Source: Sipunculus nudus
Taxonomy: Eukaryota > Annelida > Sipuncula > Golfingiida > Sipunculidae
NCBI GenBank assembly: GCA_026874595.1
Contig: CM049313.1
Coordinates: 42,376,659 to 42,440,658, forward strand
Reading direction: 5' to 3'
Length of the DNA stretch: 64,000 nt
Made by a program: the position numbers and the translations under genes. The notes under the pieces are model-generated. The model was not told the DNA's origin and made no database searches. It saw only the letters and a list, made by a program, of their open reading frames with translations. Each line of letters opens with the position of its first letter. The first letter of the stretch is position 1. This document shows, piece after piece, positions 10,908 through 21,525 of this stretch.

Positions 10908-13471
10908 ATATATATATTTAAATCATCCGATGCCCATCAAGAAAATTCAATTGTTCAACTAACAACAAAATTCACGTTGACATGGTAAAGCGTTAATCTA
11001 TAGTCGCTGGTTTTAAACTACTGCGTTCACTAGCTCTATAATCACGCTGACAAAATACGCCGAGCTGTGTACATGTAAAAAAAAACGTAACCGAGCGGTT
11101 TTACTAAACAATTTTAAGCTCTTCAGGTGAAATTATCGACAACTTGCATTTTATTTATTGCAAGAGACAAACGGTATATGTCCAGTTTCTGTATGTTAGA
11201 AGGTTGTGTACCTCTGTGCGTGTTTATACAAACTCAGTTTATCTTATATTCACTCTTTGACCCTTGTATGAACAGGAGCTCACTATTGTGCTAAATCCGA
11301 TTTAAATATACAATTGATAACACTATGATCATTACATTCACTCACACCCCGGATAAGTTATACTCGAGGTGAAGCGGTCTGAGGAACATATCAGTCTGGG
11401 AGTTTGGGGGATGGCATTCAAACTCCACACAATCTATCGTGCTTGAGATGATGACAATGGTGAGGTCAGGAATATACCGTCCGACCCTAAAGTCAATTTA
11501 TGATTTTACCATTTATTCTACGGCGGGACTTCCGTTGTTTTTTGAATATGTACAGTTACAATGTTAGTTACTATCCAAAAAAGTCCCATCATTTAATATA
11601 TCAGGTACTCCGGCAATTCATTTTATAGAAAATCATCAGTTTGATATCTGGGAAAATAATATATACTGTTGACTGTATACATAGTGGCAATGTCAAGGAC
11701 GCCTTTTGACAAAATATGTATTCAGATTGGTCGAGGAGTGTCACGGCGTTCTGTCTTTATAACATATTGGACATAGGTATGATTATTTCGTAATTATGAC
11801 CAAATCAATGAGACCAAACCGTCGGAGAGATGGACGGACGTACGGAGTGTGCTACAGAATACATATAAAATACTTTACAACAAGTTGTTGTCAAATTAAA
11901 TATTTGCCGTTTTCAGTGAAAAGCTAATATTGCAGTGTTATCAAACAAATGAATATACAGTATAAATCATCTGACATTGCATGACATCCTGTTCACCAGC
12001 ATGCACGTATTTTGAACTAAGCAATATAAGTGCACAGAAATCAATTGCGTAAACTTTCTTCTAGGAAATTTAAAGTAAGCAATATATTGCACAGGTCAAG
12101 TCAGTTGGAAAGAAATTAGGAAATTTGATCTTCTTTTTCCTACGTGAACATTGCAAATTATAACAGTAATATACTTGCCTCTATTTCTTATTAAACCACT
12201 GCTGACGTGCAACAAGTAAAATATAAATTCCATTGAACATTTGAGTTAAGATTCTGGAACTATTTGAACACTCTACATAGGGACTTTGTATATTTTGAAA
12301 TATGTATACATGTACTAACAAAATGCAAGGCGCCCGGGCAACTATTTTAAAGAAAGTCTCATTAGTACTTCCTGCAAGGTTGATCTTACGGTCATGCCTA
12401 TGCATAACGTATATAACTCTATCCTCGGAAAAGAAGCTATTAATGGCTAGAAATGCAACTAGTACCCAAATATGGTGTCAATAAATAGCATCAAGACATG
12501 TCCAAATCGTATAAAGAGAGGATGAATATATAAAAGATCAACCAGCACGTAATCAATAAGAACAAAGAAAGGTAAAGTGCTATGATACGGAACATGAGAA
12601 GTTTGTACGAATACGTACAGGCAAACAGGTGGCACTGGAATGACGTCACTTAGAGGTAAGGCCTAGCAGGAGAAAGAACCCGGTTTTAACTCCGTCGTCG
12701 CCAAAAACAGGCAAAATGGTCAAATGTCAATAGAACCTCAAAGACTCGTTCCATTCTGATAACGACAGGTCATGGCATATAAAACCTGAAATAAGATGTA
12801 CATCAAAGTATGATCTAATCATATGGTTACCTTCATTCTCATTCAACAGCCAGTGACACCTACAGGCGATGGACCTATCCAACTTAGAGAAATCCAAAAG
12901 ATTATATAAAGGGGGATTTATAATTTTGGAATATGGATAAAGATAAACAAGGGAGGTAAACTTACTTGGGACAGAGGATATTCTTGAAAGGGAGGCGGTA
13001 GATCCAAGTAAAACCAAACGAAGAATGTCAGTAAGGTGAGTCAGAAAGTTAGTGCGGACATGCGTAACACCCGACCGATAATATGGATTGTCAAATATTC
13101 AGGTGCACGACCACAAGCGACACAACAGATCATGTAAAGCCTCTAATTTATTGCCGCCAATGTACAACAACGAGGCTAGAATAGTTTATTAACGCTCTCA
13201 TCATGTCACGAGAGTTAAGTGTACGATTTGATCAAAAAGCTTTAATACTATGGTCGGCTGGAGCTTTAAAGGAGGTTCATTCAGGCTTCTAAAGGTACAT
13301 TTTTCTCCTGTATTCTTCTGCCTTCATATTTCTTTCATATTTTTAAGCGCGTTTGCAATCACCATCCCTTTGAAATTAAAAAAATATATATATTCAGTGC
13401 ATCACGTATTTATACATCATTTAAAAAAATTAGCTTAATTTGCTGATTATTTTCCATGTTGATGCTTCAAA

Positions 13472-13474
<3 letters not shown>

Positions 13475-13548
<74 letters not shown>
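13475..13548. repeat. (AT)n microsatellite, about 37 units
   Basis: An uninterrupted AT dinucleotide array of about 74 bases. Confidence 0.95.
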
Positions 13549-13551
<3 letters not shown>

Positions 13552-13656
13552 AAGGTATGTGATGAATCTGGGTCACGACCGTCGGTTTCGTCTCGTCGGC
13601 TCGTCAGGTGACTGAAATTCAACTAGTTGTGATATTGGTTTTTATAATTTCGTTTT

Positions 13657-13716
13657 AGCACGGTTGGGTGCCCTTGGACCATGGCGGCAGGTGGTCCAAT
13701 TGCACCCAACCGTGCT
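13657..13716. repeat. Inverted repeat / hairpin
   Basis: 'agcacggttgggtgc' pairs with 'gcacccaaccgtgct', and inside that 'tggacca' pairs with 'tggtcca'. The 60-base block therefore folds almost completely around 'tggcggcagg'. A further 'ccgtgc' follows. Class unknown, possibly a small foldback element. Confidence 0.8.
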
Positions 13717-14093
13717 TAACCGTGCAACTGGTTTTTTAACCTGCAGGTTGGCTGCAAGTGACATCATACGCATGGTGTTTTTCAGCAGACTGGGACCACC
13801 ACCTGGTGTTTCATAAACGGTCAAACAGGCATCGGGCAAATCAGTAGCTTCTTTAGAAGCGCAATAGTTTCGCTGTTTCGGGAGCGTAATATTAAATCAG
13901 ATAAAAAAAAAAAACTTTTTCTTGAAAGAATTGTCCAGAATATAATAAATAAATTACACCTATAACCCAACACGAATTGCCTCAACCTTAACCTATCAAT
14001 TTCACTAGTATAGATGGTTATATGATTATATTGTTCCGAAAATAGACATGCATATGTAAATAACTGTATGGGTTAAAACACGCGGCCGTGGGG

Positions 14094-14165
14094 CACAACT
14101 TTACCATTAAGCCTGCAGAGTGCTCTTCCTGAGTGTGGCCGACTGTGAAAAATCTAACCCCCTGT
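14094..14165 (-). mobile_element. Family-1 SINE fragment
   Basis: The reverse complement carries 'ttttcacagtcggcca', 'agagcactctgcaggctt' and a 'gtgcccc' end, matching the body of the SINE at 8667-9114. Only the middle part remains. Confidence 0.65.
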
Positions 14166-14415
14166 TTATGGTGTTATACCAATTAAATCCGTTGGATTTG
14201 CCGGCGCACAACAGGCTAAGCCTATATAATTACATCGTGTCACTTCGTCTACCATCCGCTGCTGATTTGTAATACTATTTCGCACATATGTATAATTTCT
14301 ACACAGTTGGTAGAGGGACAGTACGGGTAACAAGTGTAATGTCATTATGTACGCTCAGACATATGTTCAATTTATCAAACATTTTATTTTTAGAAAAGGA
14401 AACATTAATTACGCC

Positions 14416-15124
14416 ATGGTAAGCCGCGACATGCGCCTGACAGTTTTTGATTCCGTGTTTGCCGGGGTGATCGTCGCTCCTTTCACCACCGCGTACTGGA
14501 GAGGGACCTGGGGTTTAATGGACATACATTTATTACCGAGTAATCCAGAGCAGAGCGTGTGGGCTTCCGTCGTCATCGGGGGATTACCTCTCCTGCTGCT
14601 AGGATACTTCCACTACAGATTAACGGAGGTTTTCAAGAAGGACAACTGGTTAGTTTGGCTCTTTGTGTTCCATGCATATACATATGTAGCCGCGTTCTGT
14701 TGTGTTAATCTGTGGCGGGGGATATGGGAGGCCTGGAATCATTATACTGGTATTGGAATTCTCAGTTCCTCCATTTCTATGGTAACCGGATGGCTGGTTT
14801 TATTACTGCTGAGGGCCTCAAAAAGTGTGGTTGCGCCGCCAGCAAAGGTGTCTGTTGATACGGATCCAGAATTCTTTACTTGCACATCGCGATTTAAAAC
14901 TAAGGTATGTACTTGTAAGTCTATCCAAAACTATATGGTGCAGTTAACCAACAAGCCAATTAATATTTAGCTGATCCGACATTTCAGTGCACATCACGAT
15001 TTACAATCGAAACATTTAAATGATCTTTGCTGCGGAGGTAATATTTAGACCATCCGGTTCACCCATTACTAGATTAGCCACTAGAATTGTTTAGCGATTG
15101 TTTCAGGAGTATTATTTCCGTCGA

Positions 15125-15157
<33 letters not shown>

Positions 15158-17009
15158 CAATCATAGAGATATGTGTAAACAAAACATTGAAAAATGATAC
15201 AGAAAGAATCCAAAAAGCGGAAACATATTCAAATACAATGATCATCTTGTGATCAGTCAAACTAAATAATGTCATTGCTTGATTTCAAAAGCTGCTCGCT
15301 TTAAAGTGTAGACATATTTCACTGAAAAAAATTAATGATCACATTCACAGCCATGAGAATATGTGCTCCTTTCTGCCAGCCGACAGATCGAGAGAACTAC
15401 TTTCTAGACCACTTGCTAACCGATGGCCTCATCGCAAGTTTGGTCGTCTTCTTCTGGCGGGGACTGTGGGTACTGGCGGACAACGTTCTCTTCCCGTCCG
15501 ATCCCGTGCGCTCAGCGTGGGCCAGCCTGGCTATCGGCTATGGCTTGTACGTTCTCTGTGTGATACTTCAGTTCCCATTAGAGCGGGCTTCCGTCTCTCT
15601 GGAGACACGTCCAATGATTAACCTCATTACTGAGGACGTGTTTCACTTGTTTGTGAACTGCTCGGCTGTTATGATATGGCGTGGCTTTTGGATGTGCTGT
15701 GACATCTATATCTGGCCTGATGAACCAAACACAAGGTAAATGAGGAAATAAAAAAAACTTTTTGGGAAGTTCCAAATCCGTTCTTGTTTGTAGAATGCGT
15801 CGAGGTTATGATATGGCAAACATTCGAAGAATATGAATTATGGCTACATTCTTCCTGACCACGGAGAACGTCGTGTGGAGTCTTAGCATTTACGTATTGA
15901 CTAAGGGATTGTCTGCAAGTTTATAAATACAATGTGTAGAAGTAAATATTGGGGTACTTTCCCTTTCTTTATCATTTCTGTTCAAATCATTTATTAAATG
16001 AAATATTAGAAAAAGGATTGTAGGGTAACAACCGACAATTATGGAATAAGCAAGCTGGATAAAACATTTAGGGGCGGCAAAAGGTGACGTCAAAACGTTC
16101 TATGGACTTGCTCAGAACTCCCATTTTCACAGGTACCATTTTTCCAAATGAATGATCATCGAATCCTTGGTATTAATATTCCATTGGCTTGAAAGGGGTA
16201 TAGTCCCCCCCCCCCCTTCTAGATCCTAATTTTATTGTACTTAGATGTTCCTTGTTTATAAAAATGAATCTTGGCACTTACCCTTATCTAATTTCACTCA
16301 CCCGCAAACGGGGTACTTTGGCATGATTTGATAAAAAAAAGAGCCATCTCTCGGGAAATCAGCCTTTTATCGGGTGCCTACATTACTTTTCCCAATCTAG
16401 GGAACTCTGGAAACAAGAAAAATAGGGTCTAGAAAATTCCTCCCTGGGGGAAGCTATACCCCTCAGACCCTGGACTGAAACGTTCAAAATTGCAAATTTT
16501 ACATTCTGACCTTGTATTGCAAAAATAAACTTTCATGCATGAGCAGCATTTCAGGTAATTCACCACATATTTTTAATTCTTCATGTAAGCTGTCAACATT
16601 CATAATATTTTGTACACCAAAAGTAAAATTGTCAACAAATAAAAAAATAAAGAATTAGTCCTCAACATTAGTCCCAGAGTGTGTGGAACATTAAATTTTT
16701 GTATGTCTTTAAGTGTGTTTTTTTCACACAGCAGGAACATCATTAGCATAACCATTGAGCACGTGTTGCTGTTTCCTGTCTACAGCTGTCTCCTCACCCA
16801 CGGTGTGGGTCTTGGGGTCCTGATGTTGCTTTTAAACGGTAACAGTGTCCTCGTGAGGGGGTGCACTGACGGAGATCTGAAAGAAGGCAAGGGAATGCTG
16901 ATCCCCAACGAGTACCTGCGATATTACTTCCCGCATCCTCCAACCGTAAGTTACGTCTGTCTGTCTGTCTGTCTGTCTCCCTCCCTCTTTCTCTCTCTCT
17001 CTCCCTCCA

Positions 17010-17065
<56 letters not shown>

Positions 17066-18641
17066 CACATATATATATAAATATATATATATACATATAT
17101 ATACATATATATACATATAAATATATATGTATATATATATATATATATATTTATTTATTTTATTTATTTACATTATGTTTATATAGGGAAAACCAATATA
17201 TATATATATATATATATATAAAAGAGAGAGACAGAGATGTACGAATGGCCTTACTGGTTCATTGTATACAGATATACATGGTATACACAGAAAAGTCAGT
17301 TCACTGCTAGTGGGGATCGGACCCACGATCTTCCCATTTCCGGTGCGGTGCGGCTGCCTTAACCATTTGCACGGCCACACACCATATAAGGCCATCAGTT
17401 CTCCCTGCTACATGGAAATTCGCCGTGCCGACACTCGAATGGGTGAGACTATGACGTCACGTCACTTCGCCGGTTCCTTTAAACGTATGCAAATACAAGT
17501 TGCTCGGGATTTGTCGTAACCAAGTGGTTAAAGCCGCTATCACATTTAGCCTACGGTGAGTAAAATCACCTTCTTTATGCTATATTCGCACGGTGCCCAC
17601 AAGGTACCCGTAAAATACAAGGGCGCCGGTTCAATTTTTACTCGTCTTCCTGGCGCCGTGGTACTGTGCTGGCTGCGCTCACGGCGTTTTCAACTCACCG
17701 TAAGCCGATAGAAAAGCCGTAGACAGCCCGTGCGGCAGCCGTACTGGCACCGGCGTCTTGCGGTGTCCGCCGTTGCCCTACGGGCACCTTGTGATAGCCT
17801 TACGGTGCCCGTAAGGGCTCGGTGTGATATGGGAAAAGTCGAATGGCTGCTGTGCAGTGTCCGCACGGCTCCCTTGCGATGTAAATTTTTCCCGTGCGGT
17901 GTCCTCACGGTGCCCTGAATCTAAGCTGTTGGATATATAAATACAGCCACATTGGCATTTATCATATAAACACTGAACCTCTGTGCGATTGAGTCAACTT
18001 CTCTGAACGTGTCAGGTGTTTTATTGAATCTTGAAAATTTTAATTATTTGAATAAACATAGCGCTCAGGTTTGGCACTACAATAAATAAAAATCAATAAA
18101 TGATTTCCAATAATTATATTTTGTAGTAAACATTAATTATGAAAAATCAAATCGAGTTACATAAGAAAAAATTTGATTGTAATATACCGACAAATATTAT
18201 TGGTGTCTGTCCTATTTTGCCGTTTCTTATTCTTTAGCTTAATGTCCAATAGCTACATATAAAGCAGAATATAACGGTGCCAGCGATTGCCGGCCGGGCG
18301 CCTGCCGCTCACCGGCCGGACACTGTATTGCACACGTGTACTTGCTTCATGCATTGAACCAGCACGGTCACATTACGGTTCCCGGACGGCCCCTTACCAA
18401 CCAAAGTTTGGAGGTAACCGTACGGTCGTCGTAGATTATGTGAGTGCAAAGAACGTGGGGTGAAAAATCACACGGTGACCACACGGTCTCGAAAACTCAC
18501 GGCAAGCCGACGGGTTGAAAAAATCGTACGGCGCCCGGTGTGTATGTGAGCTAAGCATAAGCAAGCCGCACCGGAATTCGGAAGATCGTGGGTTCGATTC
18601 CCACCGGCAGTTAACCGACTTTTCTGTGTATACCATTTCCA

Positions 18642-18692
<51 letters not shown>

Positions 18693-19495
18693 CCCCCTTT
18701 CTCCCAAGTGTTTTTTAAAGCAGTTTGGTTTTGTTGAAGCCTGGAACAATTAATTGAAACATTATTTAAAAAAAGTAAAAAAAAAAAACATTATTTTTCT
18801 ATATATTATGAAGTGTTCCATATTCTCAATGTTTTTTTTGGGTAATGTTTTTGTATAAAATAAATTGAAGTGAATAAAAAGTTTGTATTATTGTAATATT
18901 TTTACATTTCATTATTTTGATAACATTTATATCGTCAATAACAATATATATTCACAATACCCTTTTACCCTCACGGCTAATAAAACGATTTAACACCTCA
19001 AACAGTTTTCCCATCATTTTATAGTAATAATATTCACATTTTCTAAAAACATATTTTATAATATGAATTATCGCAAGTTAATGTAATAACTAACATATGC
19101 TGATTTAAAACCTTATTTAATTTTTAGTCCAATTTATTTTTAAGTTACATTTCATTCTTCTAATATATTTTTCCTTAAATTTGATAGGCGTACTCAAGAA
19201 TACATACGTGTAACATTATTTTTGATTGTTTAGAATCTATAATGTTTAATTCTAAAACTATATTTTAACACTATAAAAACGTTTTTTCCCTGTATTATGA
19301 TTCCATCTACGCTAAAACTGAAATTTTAAGTTGTTATTGAACAATTTATTGTTGATGTTTTAGTACATAATATTATCATTTAGATGATAATACAATGTAT
19401 TATCATGTTGTTTAATAATAGTTAATTAAAAATGTATTCTTACGGGGGGGGGGGGGTCGGGCTTACAATAGCGTACCTATATATATTCATGTATA

Positions 19496-19539
<44 letters not shown>

Positions 19540-20507
19540 TGCTACAAAATCATATGAAATGATTGAAAAGTTAAAAAATATGCTATGTGGAAAATCATAG
19601 TACAAGGTTTTAAATTATAATTTATTAAAATTGAAAGCACTTTTAAATTGAGATATAGGGGTGTCAAACAATGATAATACCGTATGCATCATGTGTATTC
19701 ACCATTCCGTACAATCATCAATGCCGACCTTATAATGTGTAAAAATTATATATTTAAAGGGGCCCGATCACACATAAAGCATGATGAATTAACAATTAAA
19801 ACAGCTTCTTCCCTTTAAAGTTAATTTGTACCTACAGATATATTGCCCTGAAACTGTTTTCTTACTCCTGTAAACGAGTGTTAAAAGCAATGGGTATCAG
19901 GTGTCAACAAAAACACAGCGCGTGGGACACTTTGCATTGCTGAGCCAACACACTTACTAATCATATGATGCCCTGACTGACTTGGCCCCAAAAAATGTAA
20001 TACATGTTCCCGTTGGCTGAACATCAGATGTTCCGACTCACAATCGGACCTGCGGTCAGGCTGCCTCGTAAACGGACACACGTGGACAGTGTTTACCAAC
20101 ACGCAGAGCCATAACAAGGTGTTAAACAGCCGTATGCGAGGTACTGAGACAGTGTGCTGGGATGGTTTTGTAAGAAATTTTTTTATAAAGCAAAATTGAA
20201 CCTATAGTGTAAAAAAATAGGCAGAATATTGCCCTTGATAATGTCCCTTTATGTGTTCGCACTAGGTTAGGCCCATGCAGCGATGAGAGCTTTTATAACC
20301 TGGACAGTATCTAGCTCCATTAAAAAAACTTTGATGGTTCATTCATTAGATTCACCATTTAAACCGTGATGCATTTACTTTCTTTTTACTTTTAAGACGG
20401 AAGTGAACGGCCGATGGTCGACAGAACGGGAGGGGGAAGAGAAGGAACGTATGCGAACTAATACGGACACAGAGCAGGACTCCGTCAATCTGCAGGTTAT
20501 TAGCTAA
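14416..20507 (+). CDS. fusl: Fuseless-like multipass membrane protein, copy A (4 coding exons, 371 aa)
   Basis: Coding exons are 14416-14904, 15380-15735, 16786-16945 and 20397-20507 (TAA 20505-20507), with intron phases 0, 2, 0. Donors are aag|gtatgt, aag|gtaaat and acc|gtaagt; acceptors follow good pyrimidine tracts (tttctgccag, ctgtctacag, ttttaag). The start ATG aligns with the start of copy B. WRGxW motifs occur at residues 28-32, 100-104, 189-193 and 263-267, beside hydrophobic segments, with a degenerate SVLVRGC at 302-308. The C-terminal tail (exon 4, 36 aa) is very polar. Drosophila Fuseless is an eight-pass presynaptic membrane protein needed for calcium-channel localisation and normal exocytosis; applying that role here is inference. 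Introns hold an (ATT)n, long (CT)n/(AT)n tracts and family-2 SINEs. The exon model rests on splice signals and agreement between three paralogs. The family name is recognised from memory of the fold pattern; no search was run. Confidence 0.85.
15127..15156. repeat. (ATT)n microsatellite in fusl-A intron 1
   Basis: About ten ATT units. It lies between coding exons 1 and 2 and does not touch the splice sites. Confidence 0.9.
16955..17223. repeat. Compound (CTGT)n/(CT)n/(AT)n simple-sequence region
   Basis: Starting about ten bases after the fusl-A exon 3 donor, five CTGT units pass into CT-rich and then long AT/AC/TATT-rich tracts. Apparent ORFs across it encode only low-complexity Ser/Leu/Ile/Tyr or Arg/Glu runs. 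Confidence 0.9.
17265..17384 (-). mobile_element. tRNA-like SINE (family 2), reverse copy
   Basis: On the - strand the sequence runs from an A-box-like 'tggttaaggcagc' to 'agatcgtgggtccgatccccact' (B box ggtccgatcc) and a 'acttttctgtgtatacca' tail that ends beside a (TA)n tract. The same modules occur on + at 17515-18640. The leu/ser-tRNA-like 'tggttaaggc' suggests a tRNA origin. Confidence 0.7.
17515..18640 (+). mobile_element. tRNA-like SINE (family 2) split by a 1-kb insertion
   Basis: The left part (17515-17537, 'aaccaagtggttaaagccgc') and right part (18563-18640, 'aagccgcaccgg', then 'agatcgtgggttcgattccc' and 'acttttctgtgtatacca') together match the uninterrupted - strand copy at 17265-17384. 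The duplicated 'aagccgc' at 17531-17537 and 18563-18569 looks like a target duplication made by the insert. Confidence 0.6.
17538..18562. mobile_element. 1,025-bp insertion inside family-2 SINE, with CCGTACGG-rich short repeats
   Basis: It is bounded by a 7-bp direct repeat (aagccgc). It carries two GC-rich zones (about 17570-17920 and 18280-18540) dense in variants of 'acggtgcccgtaagg' and 'ccgtacgg' on both strands, separated by an AT-rich centre. The ends share only short inverted matches around 'tcacat'. No ORF of substance. A non-autonomous DNA transposon, perhaps hAT-like from the 7-8 bp duplication, is the best guess. Confidence 0.45.
18643..18690. repeat. (TA)n microsatellite
   Basis: About 24 TA units directly following the family-2 SINE tail. 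Confidence 0.95.
18691..20396. other. Remainder of fusl-A intron 3, no gene
   Basis: AT-rich intronic sequence with a G run at about 19445-19456, (TA)n at about 19499-19534, and a 'aaaggggcccgatcacac' segment near 19755 that weakly resembles the end of the TTAA-type MITE at 32978-33410. No extra exon with acceptable splice sites and frame was seen. Confidence 0.5.
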
Positions 20508-20799
20508 TTAAATACACAGTTTTGTCATGAGGAACAGCCAATGACAAGACAGAGAAATGTCATTTGACTATGGGATGGTATGCCGATCGGGTTGATTAAG
20601 GGTTGTCAGATTAAATTAACCAACTGCGGTTTTGCGAACAGACATTGTCATGTTTCGTGTGTTGTATTCTTTTGTACAGCTGTATACATTAATTATCAAA
20701 TATCTACTTAAAATGCACCAGACATCCTAAGAACTCATTTTTTTTATACATTCAGGATGGGGGATATGCACTAGTTCCTGTACAAAGTGCCAAACGTAG

Positions 20800-20805
20800 A
20801 ATAAA
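20800..20805 (+). terminator. Candidate fusl-A polyadenylation signal
   Basis: AATAAA lies 293 bases after the fusl-A stop codon and is followed by GT-rich sequence ('ttgtattgtatcggatgtt'), as expected of a cleavage and polyadenylation region. Confidence 0.5.
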
Positions 20806-21348
20806 TGCATTGTATTGTATCGGATGTTATGAGTTGGAACTAAAAGCGCAGTCGCTACTTTTGTAGACATAACTGTCTGCCCTGCTCCAGTTATGTTCGT
20901 GCTCTGTGTTTAACATAATAAGCTCAAATACTTGTATTTGTATTCAGACGCCGCTGTGTGTAAAATACAGCATTAACTCTCATCATGCAGTGACTATTAC
21001 ATTTTATGTATGATAAAAGCCATAAGCGTACTATCATTAAATTTGAACAACAGAACTGAAGGACGAATACAAACTACCAATACCTCTGTCGATGAATAGT
21101 TATGTATTTTCGTTGACCAGTAGAATGAACAATATTGCTTTACAATATGTTTTCGAATAAACATGTTTGTTTTCCTGTTCAAGAGCGCCAATCTCAAGCC
21201 CTCCATAAAGCGTCAAGTATGCTTAAAGATTCACTGACTGGACCCTTTGGTCTTAAGTACACGTGTATGTCATTTCTATGGGCTTTCGTCCCTGACACAA
21301 ACCCATGCAATAAACAGATCTCTTGATCAAAGTGCAGACCTCGTAGTT
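20806..21348. other. Gene-free spacer between fusl-A and the LINE
   Basis: No ORF, repeat or structure of note was recognised here. Confidence 0.5.
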
Positions 21349-21525
21349 TTTTTTTTTTTGTTTTTTTTTTTTTTTTTTTTATAGTTGCTATACTATAAAC
21401 TGCTATACTATATACTGCTAAAACTAGCCTAATTTAAGTTTAACATAAAACACAAAAACATGATCAGAAACCCTCAATACGAAAGAAAAAAATCATATAC
21501 ACTTATGATTATTACGTATAAACAC

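Larger units (their letters stand above)
10626..14393. other. Putative first intron of fusl-A, or intergenic; repeats only
   Basis: No coding exon seen. It contains (TA)n at 10863-10907, a very long (AT)n at 13475-13548, a hairpin at 13657-13716, and a reverse-oriented family-1 SINE fragment at 14094-14165. Short ORFs at 12.2-13.0 kb have no recognisable content. Confidence 0.5.

Noticed and set aside
16794-17096. 100-codon - strand ORF with Arg/Glu repeats opposite fusl-A exon 3
   Set aside because: It is antisense to a coding exon and then to simple repeats.
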